Source of the DNA: Monosporascus cannonballus
Taxonomy: Eukaryota > Ascomycota > Sordariomycetes > Xylariales
Assembly: GCA_004154925.1 (NCBI GenBank)
Contig: QJNS01000008.1
Location: forward strand, 186,001-250,000
Direction of reading: 5' to 3'
DNA length: 64,000 bases
The notes beneath the pieces were generated by a model. That model had not been told where the DNA came from, did not search any database, and saw only the letters and a list, made by a program, of their open reading frames with translations. A program made the position numbers and the translations under genes. Shown in pieces: positions 50,027-61,600 of this stretch (the stretch's first letter is position 1; each line of letters starts with the position of its first letter).

Positions 50027-50569
50027 CGTAAGAAGTTCCAGGAAACGTAATATTTTAATATTAAAAAGAATTGGGATTTTTTCGAACGTTATCCCTTTAA
50101 TACCGATAATAAAATAGATACTAATTATATTACGGGCGGCAATAAACCATATTATGTTTACGTAATATAACGTTATTTCGATTACCGTACGATTTGGGTT
50201 TAAATTTCGGACGCCTTAAATTACGTCGTAATTAATTATTATTATAAGGTTTTTTATGCGGTAAGTAATTATTTTTAATATTATTAATATTATTATTTAA
50301 TTTTCGTTTAAATTTTGATCGTCCTTAAAGGTACCGCCTAAACGGTTTTTTAATTTGGTACCGATAATTAGGGGTTAATCAACAAATTCGAAAAAATTCG
50401 TATTACGAATATTTAATACGAACGTTCCGACGTAATTATAGTCGGTCGTCGACTCAACGTTTTTCGTAAGGCCGAATTCGCCTTTAATAAGGTTATTATT
50501 AAGGAATATCGTTTTCTTAATACAATTAAGGTCGATTTCCGATCGTCCGTTATAATTACGGAAATTTAA
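50027..50569 (+). pseudogene. conserved spacer block of family A, possible antisense ORF with intron (copy 2)
   Basis: The plus strand (antisense to pol) reads NWDFFERYPFNTDNKIDTNY, GGNKPYYVYVI, RYFDYRTIWV and YYYKVFYA up to 50260. Then GTAAGT opens at 50261, followed by about 70 bases of low coding quality ending AAAG at 50330. After it come GTA, TVF, FGTDN, YERSDVIIVGRRLNVFRKAE, FAFNKVIIKEYRFLNT and a stop at 50567. The copy in element 3 keeps both halves but differs by two bases in the middle, which suits an intron. The reading phase across this intron is off by one base, so it is tentative. The pol-strand register is almost equally open. Confidence 0.42.
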
Positions 50570-51989
50570 TTTTAACGTTATTTTATAAATTTTTAAATTT
50601 ATGTTTTTTTATAAATATTATAGTCCTTTTTTTATTATTCCGCAATTAACCTCTGATTAAGCGTAATTTAAGGTATCCCCATAAGTAAACCGATTTTTAA
50701 AAGCCGTTATACCGTTACTTTCCCCGTTTATAAGCATTTTTCGTCCGTTTTCCGACGTTTTAACAAAATTTTAATACTTATTAAGAACTATAATTAAAAA
50801 ACGGTTTTATTTGGCAAAATTATTACTAAACCCAAATATATTAAGTATTTTAAGGATAACGCCTTATTTCCAACTAATAATAAATTATATTCCGATTACT
50901 TAGGCCTTATTTTTATAAGGAATAAAATATTTTTAAATTTTTTCTAGGCTTTATACCTAATAAATTTAATAAACGTATCCGCCTTTTGCCGTTATATGTT
51001 TTTCGATTATTTTCCGATATTCTTATATTAATTTCCTTAATACGCTTATTAAAAATTAATTAACGCAAAGCTTAATAATTAAACGCGAAATTTTATTTTC
51101 AAAATAAAAATTTAATTCTTTTTATATTACCTATAAATTTTCGATTGATATACGATAAGGTAATTATTTATTAAAAATTTAAAAGTAATTATATAATTAG
51201 GTAATATTTTAGTATTAATATTTTAATTTTGCTTAAAATTATTTTTTGTAATTTTTATAATTATTAAGCAATTAGTTTTCGATCGGGCTATTGTTATTTT
51301 ACGGTTTTTGGATCGTTTTATTTCTTATATACGTATTTAATTTTTTTATTATAACGTTACAATATTTTAAACGCGTATTTAAAATGCTTTCGAAATTTTT
51401 ACGTATTATATTTAATAGGCCAATTTTCTTATTTCATTAGATATTTGCGCTACCCCCGGTTATCTCGGTAACGGACGATATTTTTTATTACTTATTTTTC
51501 CTATTTCTTTATTAGGTCCGATAACGTTATTTAAACGTCATTCGGTTTCCGGTTATATTACGGTTTTAATAAAAATATTGGAAATAAATTATGTATTTGT
51601 TAATATTTAATAAGAAAAATTACTTTATATGCTTAGGAACTTATTTATTTTTTAATCGAAACCCAGATATAAATAAATACGAACTTTTTATTTTTGAATT
51701 TAAACTTTTTGGTTAATAAATTTACTTATTGCCTTAATTGGAATTTCTTAGGCGTATAGCGTTAATCATAATACTTTTTTTAAGCTGCCATTATTTTCTC
51801 CCAGTATTTATGTATTATTTAACAAACAGCCGCCATTTTTAAGGCGTTCCTTAACTCCTTATATTTATTCTTTAAACCTTTATTAAAAATATTTTATTAT
51901 TTTTAAATAATACCTATATAAGGCTTCGAACGGAAAGCGGCCGGTAAACGCGTTTTACGTATTATTATATACGAATTCCGTATTTCGTA

Positions 51990-52450
51990 ATAACTTTATC
52001 CAGTTATTTTAATACTTATTAACGTAATTACGGAAATAATATTTTAAAACCTCATAAATACGTTTTATTTATTTATCGGTTTACGGATAATAAACGGTCG
52101 ATATTTGCCGTTTTATTTTTCGTTTTTTATAAAATTCCGCCTAAAATTAATTCGTTAATAACTTATTTTTATCGTTAATAATTTCGGCTGGCGTACCGAA
52201 TCTGTATTTAACTTTATCGTAAAATAATTAGGCCAATTCGGCTACGATTAAGGTTTTAATTATAAAGATAAATAATTTGAATTTCGTAAAGCGGTCGACG
52301 ATTACCAAAATTACGTCGTACTTTAGCCCGTTTAAACCTAGGCTTTTATAAAATCCTATAATAAAATTTAACGAGATTTTTTGAAAAAGTTATTTAAATA
52401 ACGGCAGGGGTTATAGTTATCCATATGGTTTATGGCGTAACTTTATTATA
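51990..52450 (-). pseudogene. integrase remnant of element 2 (family A)
   Basis: The minus strand reads HKPYG, SLGLNGLKYDVILVIVDRFT, KFKLFIF and LIVAELA. This is the gypsy integrase passage from the end of the zinc finger to the catalytic core. The first catalytic Asp (in GTCGAC, 52295-52300) is intact. The continuation toward 51990 matches the integrase core of element 3, including the KRQIS...YYP passage. Confidence 0.85.
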
Positions 52451-53989
52451 TCTTAATAATTCGGATATTGCCTAATATATTTTTAGATATCGTTCGCCAT
52501 ATTTTCCTAATAAAACTTTTTGGTTATTAATTTTAACGTACGGATATATCTTATATATTTTACTTTTAAATTATTATGATATTAATTAATTAATTATTTC
52601 CGTAAAGCGTTTTACGACAAAATTACAAATTTATCCCGATAATATAAAACCTTATTTAAGTTTAAGAAATATTTTCTTTTTATTCCGGCTTAGCATTTAA
52701 TTATTTATATTAATTTTATAATATTTAAATTTTTGGTTTATAATTTTCGAATTTAATTATAAAATTATTAAAAAGTTTTCGATTAAAATGCCGTTTCGTT
52801 TTTGGCCAGTTTTTTCGTTAAGGAATATAAAACGTATTAATTATAAATAATAATTTTAATATTAAATTTTTTCTCTTTAAATTTTTCGGAATCCGATCGT
52901 AATACGGTCGTAATTTACGGTTGTTAATATTTAATTATTAATTATATTATTATTCGTAAACGATAAATTCGGCAAATATATAATTTTTTATTTTCCTTTT
53001 TTTTCCAAAATTTCTTACGATTATATAACGAAAGTTTTCCGCTTTTTTTACGCGGATAGTAATTACTTAAATTTCCGTTACCTAAAATTTATTTAGGAAT
53101 TTTATAATAAACGAATTTTGCGTTATTTTTATAAGGCCTTTTACCCTCTTATAATGTTTTAAGTTATACTATATATTTGCAACCGTTTCCCGTACATTTT
53201 CCGGTATGTTATTTATAAATCCAAGTTTTTTGGATAACGTAAGGATTACATTTTTATACGCGATTTCCTTTAATATATAATCCAGGCATTTAAATAATTT
53301 ATCTGCCGGGTTAACGGCGTCCGGTCGATATTAGATTTTAAAATTAAATTACGCAAAACGGTAAATTTATCGAACTAACTTTCCTTTAAGGTTATGCGCC
53401 AGTATTTTTACTATATTTTTTAACGTTATATAATCGATAAATATTAAAAAAGGTTTTTCCGTACTTTTAAAGTATTATTATTAATATTTTAAATTTTTTA
53501 TAATTATTAATAATTTTTATTACCTTATAACCTATTATCTTTCGGTAAAATTTAATTTTTACGATCAATATATAATTAGGCGTTAATACTTTTCGTATTT
53601 CTATAAAAGTATTCTTAATATGGCTTTTATCGAAACGTTTATTTTAATCTTAATATTTTTAACATTATTCCAATATCGGAAAATAATCGCCGACTAAAAG
53701 ACATTTTCTAAATTTCGGAACGCCTTTTTAACCTTTTTGGGCTACCGGAATTTTGCTATTTTTTTTTATTTTACGCCCTTTTTAAAAATTTAATAATAAG
53801 TTCTGTAATACGTAAATAATAAGCGATAAATTTCCGATAAAAATTTGCGAATTATAGAAATACTTAAATATTATAAATTAATTTTGGTTTTGGCCATATT
53901 TTAATAATATCAACCCGTCGGCGGTCCATTTCCAAACTGTCGGTATTAATTATAAATTTTAAAAATTTTAATTCTTTTTTGAAAAATTC

Positions 53990-54330
53990 GTATTTAAACG
54001 TTTTGGCAAATAATTAATATTATAATAATCGTTCGTAAATTAACTGGAAATATTTCGTATAATTCTTTTCGTTATCCAAATAAATAATTATATTATTTAA
54101 ATATATTACGTATATATAATTAATTAATTTAATTAATACCTTATATATATAAACCGGGAACTTAATTAATATATTAATAAAACCAAATAATATAACTATA
54201 TATTCAAATTACCCGTACCGCATTCGGAAAGCGGTTTTTTATTAATCGCCCTTTTTAATTCTAATATAATAATAAATATCTTTAAAATTGATTTTCGAAA
54301 ATACCTTAATTAACCTTAAGCAATTTATTA
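53990..54330 (-). pseudogene. reverse transcriptase remnant of element 2 (family A)
   Basis: The minus strand reads FRMRYG, FEYIVILFGFINILIKFPVY, IYKVLIKLINYIYVIYLNN, IIIYLDNEKNYTKYFQLIYE, RLL and FAKTFKYEFF. It follows gypsy RT AFRTRYGHYEY.VMPFGLTNAP..F...I...L...LD..VVYLDDILIYS....EH..HV..V...L....L.AK..KCEF. The active site is Tyr-Leu-Asn-Asn (54092-54103), so both catalytic Asp are lost. Confidence 0.9.
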
Positions 54331-56656
54331 TTTTTAAAATTAAAAATAAGGGATATCGATTTTTTATCGTTACCCGATTTAACCTCTTATAATTAACGTA
54401 TAATCGGAAACTGCCGTCTTTTTTAAATATAAATAATATTAATAATTTTACGTCCGTTTTCGAATAACGTATTTAACTTATTTTTAGGTTTTTTCGGATA
54501 TATTTTTCGAATTTTCTTTTTAAACTTTCGAAATAAAGTAAATTAAGCCGAATAAAAACGTTTTCTCTCGGATCGAATTTATTACATATTCCGCCTTTAA
54601 TAATTAAAATATCTTTTTTGTTATTTTTTCGGAATATATTCGCCGGAAATTCTTTAAATATATAAAAAAGTTAATTATTTTTTGTTTTTATTATTTCTCG
54701 AATTCCGGAATATCTAATTTTTCGGCTAAATTTATCAAGTTAACAATATAAATTTGCTTACCAAAAAACGTTAAATATATAATTTTTTATTTATTAACCA
54801 TTTGTAATAATCCGTATTATTATTAATATATAACTATATTTAACAAAATCCTTAATTTATTTATTCCGGGTTTAAATAATAAAAAATCGGATATTTTCCG
54901 ATTACGGCGTATTGCAAAATAAATTTACTTAAATTCTTGTTCGTTTCCGTTATTATTTGTTATACTAATAAAAATTTCGTAAGCTTTATAATACTTAATA
55001 TATACGTTATTAACGCCGAAAAAACCCGGAATATTTACGGAAATTAATTAAAGGTTAAATCTTTTCGTTAATTTTTTATTTATAATATTTACTTATATTT
55101 TAATATATATCTTTATTTATACCGTTACGTTCCCCGTATTTTTTTTAATAAATACCTTCCTTTTAAAAGGCAGCTTTATTCCAACCGTTTTATAATTATT
55201 AGCCGAAATAGATTAAACGTATACGTTTATTCCGGTTTTTTTTTAGGTTTACGTCTAGGAATTAATTTAATTCGTCGTTATATATTATAACGTTTTGTAC
55301 GGCCTTCAAAAATCGGTTTCCGTATAACCGGAATAATAAGATTTTCGTATCCTTTTTTAATTTATAATTTACATTTTTATAACCTGGTTTTCCATAATTA
55401 TAATACTTAAATAAACTTTTATAAAAATCAAAGATATTAAATCGTATAAACTTTTTCCGATCGGATTTAAATCGGCAATTATTTACTTTCCGAATATAAA
55501 AACGCCCGCGGTCTTTATTATTCCCGTATAACGCCTTTAATTTGCTTTAAGAATTTTTTTTCCCGAAGGCATTAAAATAAAATTATTTATTTTTATTAAT
55601 ACTTTTGGCAGAAAATAATCAGTTTTCCTTCGCCTTTTTCCAGGCATCCTAATAACGTTTTGCTTTATTTATTACGTTATTAACTTATTCCAGCTTAATA
55701 TCTTTCCGTAATAAAGTATTTCGTAACCCTAATATTAATTTGTAAAAATAATCAAAATTAAAACGTTTATTATGCCGATTATTTTCCGGATTAAAAACAA
55801 TCGTAAACTTTATTTTATAAATTAAAAACCTTTATTTAGCATATAAGTCCAACGGCGATTAATCGGATCGTTATCATAATTCTATAAATTATTCCTTATA
55901 TTTCCTATCCAAGAAATTAAGATTTACGTAATTTTTCCTAATAAAAATCCATAAGTTTTTTATTTTCAATTTTTTTATAATTAAAATAATTAAATATAAC
56001 GCAATATAATCGTTAAACGTTCGCAATAAAAACGTCCATATAACCCATAACCTATTAAATATAAATAAAGGCATTTCGTTTTAACTTTTCGGCGTAAATT
56101 TCCGTAATAACTTTTATTTAATTTTCTTTTTTTTAATCAACGCGCATTCGGAAAATTTCGGGCAATTATAACGCGGTATTCGTTTATTGCCTTTGGGCTT
56201 TTACAACGATATCGTAATTAACTTATAAAATTTTGTTTTTTTAATTTATATCATTACTTATTATTCGGCCAGCTATTAAAATAATTCCGAATATTATTTA
56301 TTTTGCTAATAAATAATTTCCAAAATCTGGATATTACTAAAAAATTTAATTCTTTTTTATTTTAAATTCTGAAACGCGCTTATTATATTATATTCGTTTT
56401 TCGATTATTTAACTAACGGTTATCGGGATGCATCCTTATTCTATATATAAAAGGATTTAAAATCCCGGGGACCATAATTTTTTATCTGTTAAAATTTCGT
56501 TATAAACATTTTCGCCTATTCCCGTACCATAATAAATCGTTCGTTAATTGGGTTCCGATCGGCAATCTTTTCGATTAATAATTTTGGTTCGTTTTGCAAT
56601 CGGCTAATTTTACTTCTAATAATTATTACGTTACCCTTTTTAACAAATGGAAAAAT

Positions 56657-56854
56657 TGAAAAATAATAAATAATTACAAATTAAATAAGGTAATCTCCGA
56701 CCAGTCGTAAAGCAAATTCCAAAAAATAAATATATTAAATTATTTCCATCTAACATTTCCCACTAACTACCAAATGGTGGATTTATATTAATAAGGAAAT
56801 CGGTAACTAATCGGTAACTGGTCGGCTACCAGCCTCATCCTTATAAAAGCTATA
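56657..56854 (-). repeat. right (5') LTR of element 2 (family A)
   Basis: Partner of 49515-49712 with more intact CA/TG, for example 'cccactaactaccaaatggtgg' and 'ggctaccagcctcatcc'. Confidence 0.88.
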
Positions 56855-59800
56855 TTCTCACAATAATATAATAAAAGATAACTGCGATATTATGTTAAAA
56901 ATTAAAAAACGAAATTTTATTTATTTTAATTAAGATTAATAATAAACAACCTATTTGGTTTTAATATAACGTTATAATCGCAAAACGTAAAAATTATAAA
57001 CATTTATATAATATTAATTAAAATTATTAATATATTATGTATTTATTATTTTCGTTAGTTTTATTAATTCTTACTACGTTAAGTTTTATACGAAATATTA
57101 TTTCGTTTTAATCCGGATTAATTCAATATCATAATAAATATATAATAAATGTTTTAATTAGAACAATTAATACATTTTGGTTTTACGCGATTTAAATTAT
57201 AATTCTATTACAATAATTCATAAAATACTTTTTAACTTATTATTATTAATTTATTATCTCGAATTAAAATTTTTAAATTTATTTTCCGTTTTTGTTCAAT
57301 TTTTAATATTAATTCCGAAAATCCTTTTATTTTTCTAATTTTTACATTATTTTGGTTCTTATTAAGTAATTAAGGTAATTACTAATTATGCGTATAAATA
57401 AACAATATATATCTAAACTTTCGCCAATATTAAAACCCTATTTTTTATTATTAATATAAGTATTTAAACGTTCGTTTTTTTCCAGATATTAATTCGAAAC
57501 ATTTAAAATCCCGGGTTTATAATAAACTTTTATTAATTACGTTTTGTTACCCTATTTTTTGCATTTAGGATTAATATTTGTTAGTATACAGTCTTAATTA
57601 GTATTTTTCAAAACCGTTCGTATATTTTATTATTATTTTATTAAATATTTTAATATTTAATTTCTTTGCGAAATGGGAGTTTTTAGTTTTTTTAATAAAA
57701 GTTAACGGCCGAATTTAGCTGTTTTTCTCTTTTTGCGTTATCTCTTTATCGGGGTAATTAAGTTCTCGGCTGGTTCTAAAAATTTCTTTATTTTTTCCCT
57801 CGCTATTTTTAAAAATTCCTTTAAATCAAAACTTTATATAAATATGATAATAATCGGATAAATATCGACGTTTCTAATCTTAATATTAAATATATTGCTG
57901 TATTAAAAAATTTAACTTTTTTTAATGTTATTTATTTCGTAACTAACTATATATAATTACAAATTCTTTTCGTTTAATATTAGGAAAATAACGTCCATAT
58001 TATATATACCATAAAATATATCGCGACTTTAAATTGCTTTTAATCGGAATTATAAAATTATTATATTTTTAATATTATTTATATCATATAAATCGTTATT
58101 AATTATAAAATCTCAAAAACAACTAACAGCCCGAATTATATGGTTTTTTTGAAAACATATGCCGGTTAAATTTATAATATAAAAAACGTTTATTTGGCGG
58201 CATTAAAAATTTATTATTTAATAATCCGGATTATCTGTATCGATAATTTTATTACTAAATTCTAATATGATAAAAAAAATCAAATAATATTATATATTAT
58301 TTAATCATTATTTTAAAATATAATCAAATCGAAATTTAAAAGTTGTTAAAATATATAAATGGAGTTTTCATTAATTCTTTATAAGTTATATATATTTAAT
58401 TAAGATATCGGAATATTTATTTAAATAATATTTAAAGATTTCTATAAATATAATATATATTAATATATATATATTGGTATCTAATTTACACTTTTTGGCA
58501 TATAATAATATAATCCATATTATAAAAACCTTATAATATTAGGATTTCGTCAAATAATTATTTGGCTTAAACATTTTATCTTTATAAGGTAAGACAAAAT
58601 TTAAAAAAGGAGGGATATATAATAAACCAAAATACGGAAAATAGCGCTATAATTAATATAATTCATATCGAAAGCCTTTTTAATACCGTTACGATTTTTA
58701 TATACGTTTTAATTTTTTGTTAAATAGTTATATATTTTCCGAATACGAATATACTATTTTATTTTTTAAAAAAACGGTAATAGTTTTATAATAATTAAGT
58801 AATATCGCATATATATAAATAAATACTTATAATTAAAATATTTAATAATATTATAAGTTTACTAATATAAATTCGGACTAATTAAAACCAAAAATATGAA
58901 TAAAGAATATAAAATATAATAAATAAAATAAAGTTCATATATAAAATAATTATTACATACATTATTAATATTAATTAGAAATATATAAAGATTTATAATA
59001 TACCAACAAAATTTACAAATAATTAATAAATTCCAAAAATATCCCAAAATAATACGTATAATCAGAAGTAAATATATATAAATGTTAGGATTATATAATT
59101 ATATATAGTTAAATTATAAAATTTATCTCAATTATGAAATATAAATAAAAGGATTTTCGTTATTTTTCTTATAACGAAAAAATAATATATAAGTAAAGAA
59201 CCTAATAATTATGTACATATTATATAAGGTTTATATATTATTAAAGATTTTTTAATATAATTTATAAAAGTAATTTAATAAAATATATATTAAATATAAT
59301 TATTATTACAACTTAATAAATAATTTATATTATTTATTTAATTATATTTTCCTGTAATATTAAATATAAACTATCCAGTTTTTTTAAATATCCGGAATCC
59401 ATATTATTATATATATTTTTATATAATTTACGATATTATAAAGAGTTAATAAATATCTTCCGATATAATAAAAACAATTTCCGTTATAACTTTGAATAAC
59501 ATATTTCGAACAAATTTAAAAAACCTTATTCGCCCTGTTAAAAAAGTTAAATTCGTTAATAATTTCTCCGAAAAATAATTGGCATTTAAAAAATAACGTA
59601 TGTTCGAAAAGAATTTAGTTTTAAAAAATAATTTTAAAAATAAATAATAAGATGTTTAACCAGAAAACAACCGGAATAAGTACCAGAATAAAAATAATTT
59701 GCCATAAAGGAATAGGTTTAAGGACGGGTAATAAAATCTTTAACCAAAAAATAACAAAAACCAGTATTAGAATAATTTGTAATAAGGCGAAAATTACAAT

Positions 59801-61392
59801 ATAATTCCGATTAGGACACTTTCGTATTAATTAAACAATATTCGATTATTATAAAATATAAGATATTTCTTACAAAAAATATATATTATTCGTAATTAAT
59901 TTCAAATATTAAATAAATATTGTCAGGATATAGTAATATGGCGAAAAATTAAAAAAAAAACATTTTACGTTTTAATATTAATATACATATATATAAATGA
60001 AGAAAATCTTACGATTATTAAAGATTTACACATTCGGAAATATAACGAAAAGTTTATATTACGAATAAAATTTTTAATTACAGAAAATAATGGTATTTAT
60101 ATATATATTAAATATTAATAATATAATTCGAAATTTTTGGGGTAATAATAACGGGCAAAATAAGGTTTACTTTATCGCCAATTGTATTAGCCTTGTAAAT
60201 TATTAAATTGTTAAATTAAATACGGATTTTCGATTAATTACGACTTTTGTAATATAACGAAAAAATTATATAAACCGAATATTATATAAATAATACTAAA
60301 AAAGTGTATAATTTTATAAATCTGGCCGGTTAACCAGGAAATATATATTATGTAATTATTTTTCCAATATTGTAATTTAAAGAATTATATAAATAATGAA
60401 TATAGAAATTACGTATAAAAATACGTCGAAAAAATATTTATACGCAATTTCAAAATATTTGGCATTGTTATATAATGCAAATAAAATTTTTTAAAAGAAT
60501 TTAAACTTAAATATTATATTTAAAATAAATAAGGTTTTGGGATACAAAAACTTAAAAATAATTATTAACATATGAATTATAATAATACTTTAAAAAAGCG
60601 AAACAAAAAGAAGGAATTCTAAAAGATACTGAAAAACGTTAATTAATAAATTAATTATAAATGGCGTATTCGGGTTAACCTGAAATTATAAGCTATATTT
60701 TATTATAAGTAATACGATATTTTTATATAAGCTTACGAAAAATAAAACGTTCGAATGCGATATAACTAATTAAAATAACGTATATTATAAATTTAATTAT
60801 TTATAATAATTTCGTTAATAATTATACCGCATATTATAGTATAAAATATTATTTTCTTTTATTTACGGTTATATTATTAAATGTAAGTAAATTACGTTAA
60901 TATAATAAATAAATAATTACAATAATATATAAAACGATCCGTAAATTACTTAATTAAAAATACGTAAATATTAAAATTATATTATGATTAAACAAATAAT
61001 ATAAACGCTACATTAATTAAGAAAAAGCATAGAATCATAGAAAAATAAACAATTATACTAATTATTCGTTTTTATTTAATAAATCTTTATTTTATTTATT
61101 AAAAAACGATAAAAATAATAATTGGCCGCCTGAATTAAAATTATTAATTAAATTATCGATAATTTCCGTTATAAAATTATAAATTTTTTCCATGTATAAA
61201 ATATTAGGGTTGTTCGAAACCAAATTACTTTTAATAAATTCGGTATTAAAATTTTTTCGAGTAATTATATTAAATCTATATATAAATTAATTTTCTTTTT
61301 TGTTATATCCAGTTAATTCAATTTATTTACGTCGTTAATAATAGGAATGGTATTATTAAAATTGGTAAACTTAATTTTTATAATTTTATAAC
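56855..61392. other. RIP-mutated AT-rich DNA, no gene recognised
   Basis: 4.5 kb, CpG kept and CpA scarce. No LTR pair, RT or integrase motif was found by eye. It may be the second half of the sequence into which element 2 inserted. Confidence 0.45.
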
Positions 61393-61600
61393 TGTGATAG
61401 GGCTGTATGGAGCCCTATTATGGGAGCACCAGATAAACGCCGCTACCAAGCAGCATTAGTGCAGCGCCTTATATGCGAACATACATAACTGTATTTTCAT
61501 TTTTCTTTTCTTTTTTCTTTAGCTAGAAAATAAACTTTTATTGGCAACTGAATGCAGGCCGCTTAGGTGAAGCCATTTACAATAACTTACGGTTAAAATA
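61393..61600 (+). repeat. solo LTR of the element 5 family, well preserved
   Basis: 208 bp, TGTGATAGGGCTGTATGG to GGTTAAAATA. Aligns along its full length with 35341-35538 and 41404-41609. It keeps CA and TG sites that are mutated in both LTRs of element 5 ('gcagcattagtgcagcgcc' here, 'gtaatattagcgtaacgcc' at 35341). Neither flank matches element 5 internal sequence, so it is a solo LTR. The flanks ATAAC and TTTTC do not match each other. Confidence 0.85.

Larger units (their letters stand above)
49515..56854 (-). mobile_element. Ty3/gypsy LTR retrotransposon of family A, full length, minus strand (element 2)
   Basis: 7.3 kb between two family A LTRs of 198 bp. Polypurine tract inside the left LTR, integrase near 52000-52450 and RT near 53990-54330 all read on the minus strand in gypsy order. 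Its left 2.8 kb matches element 3 in reverse complement. The flanks (ATAAT and TTCTC) show no target duplication. Gag and protease should lie at about 54.9-56.6 kb but were not resolved. All frames are broken by RIP-type stops. Confidence 0.88.

Noticed and set aside
55889..56074. 61-codon minus-strand frame in the 5' part of element 2
   Set aside because: On the pol strand and in the Gag region, but no Gag motif could be seen; left unassigned.
58862..59047. 61-codon minus-strand frame rich in Ile, Tyr and Asn
   Set aside because: Composition is what random AT-rich DNA yields; no motif.
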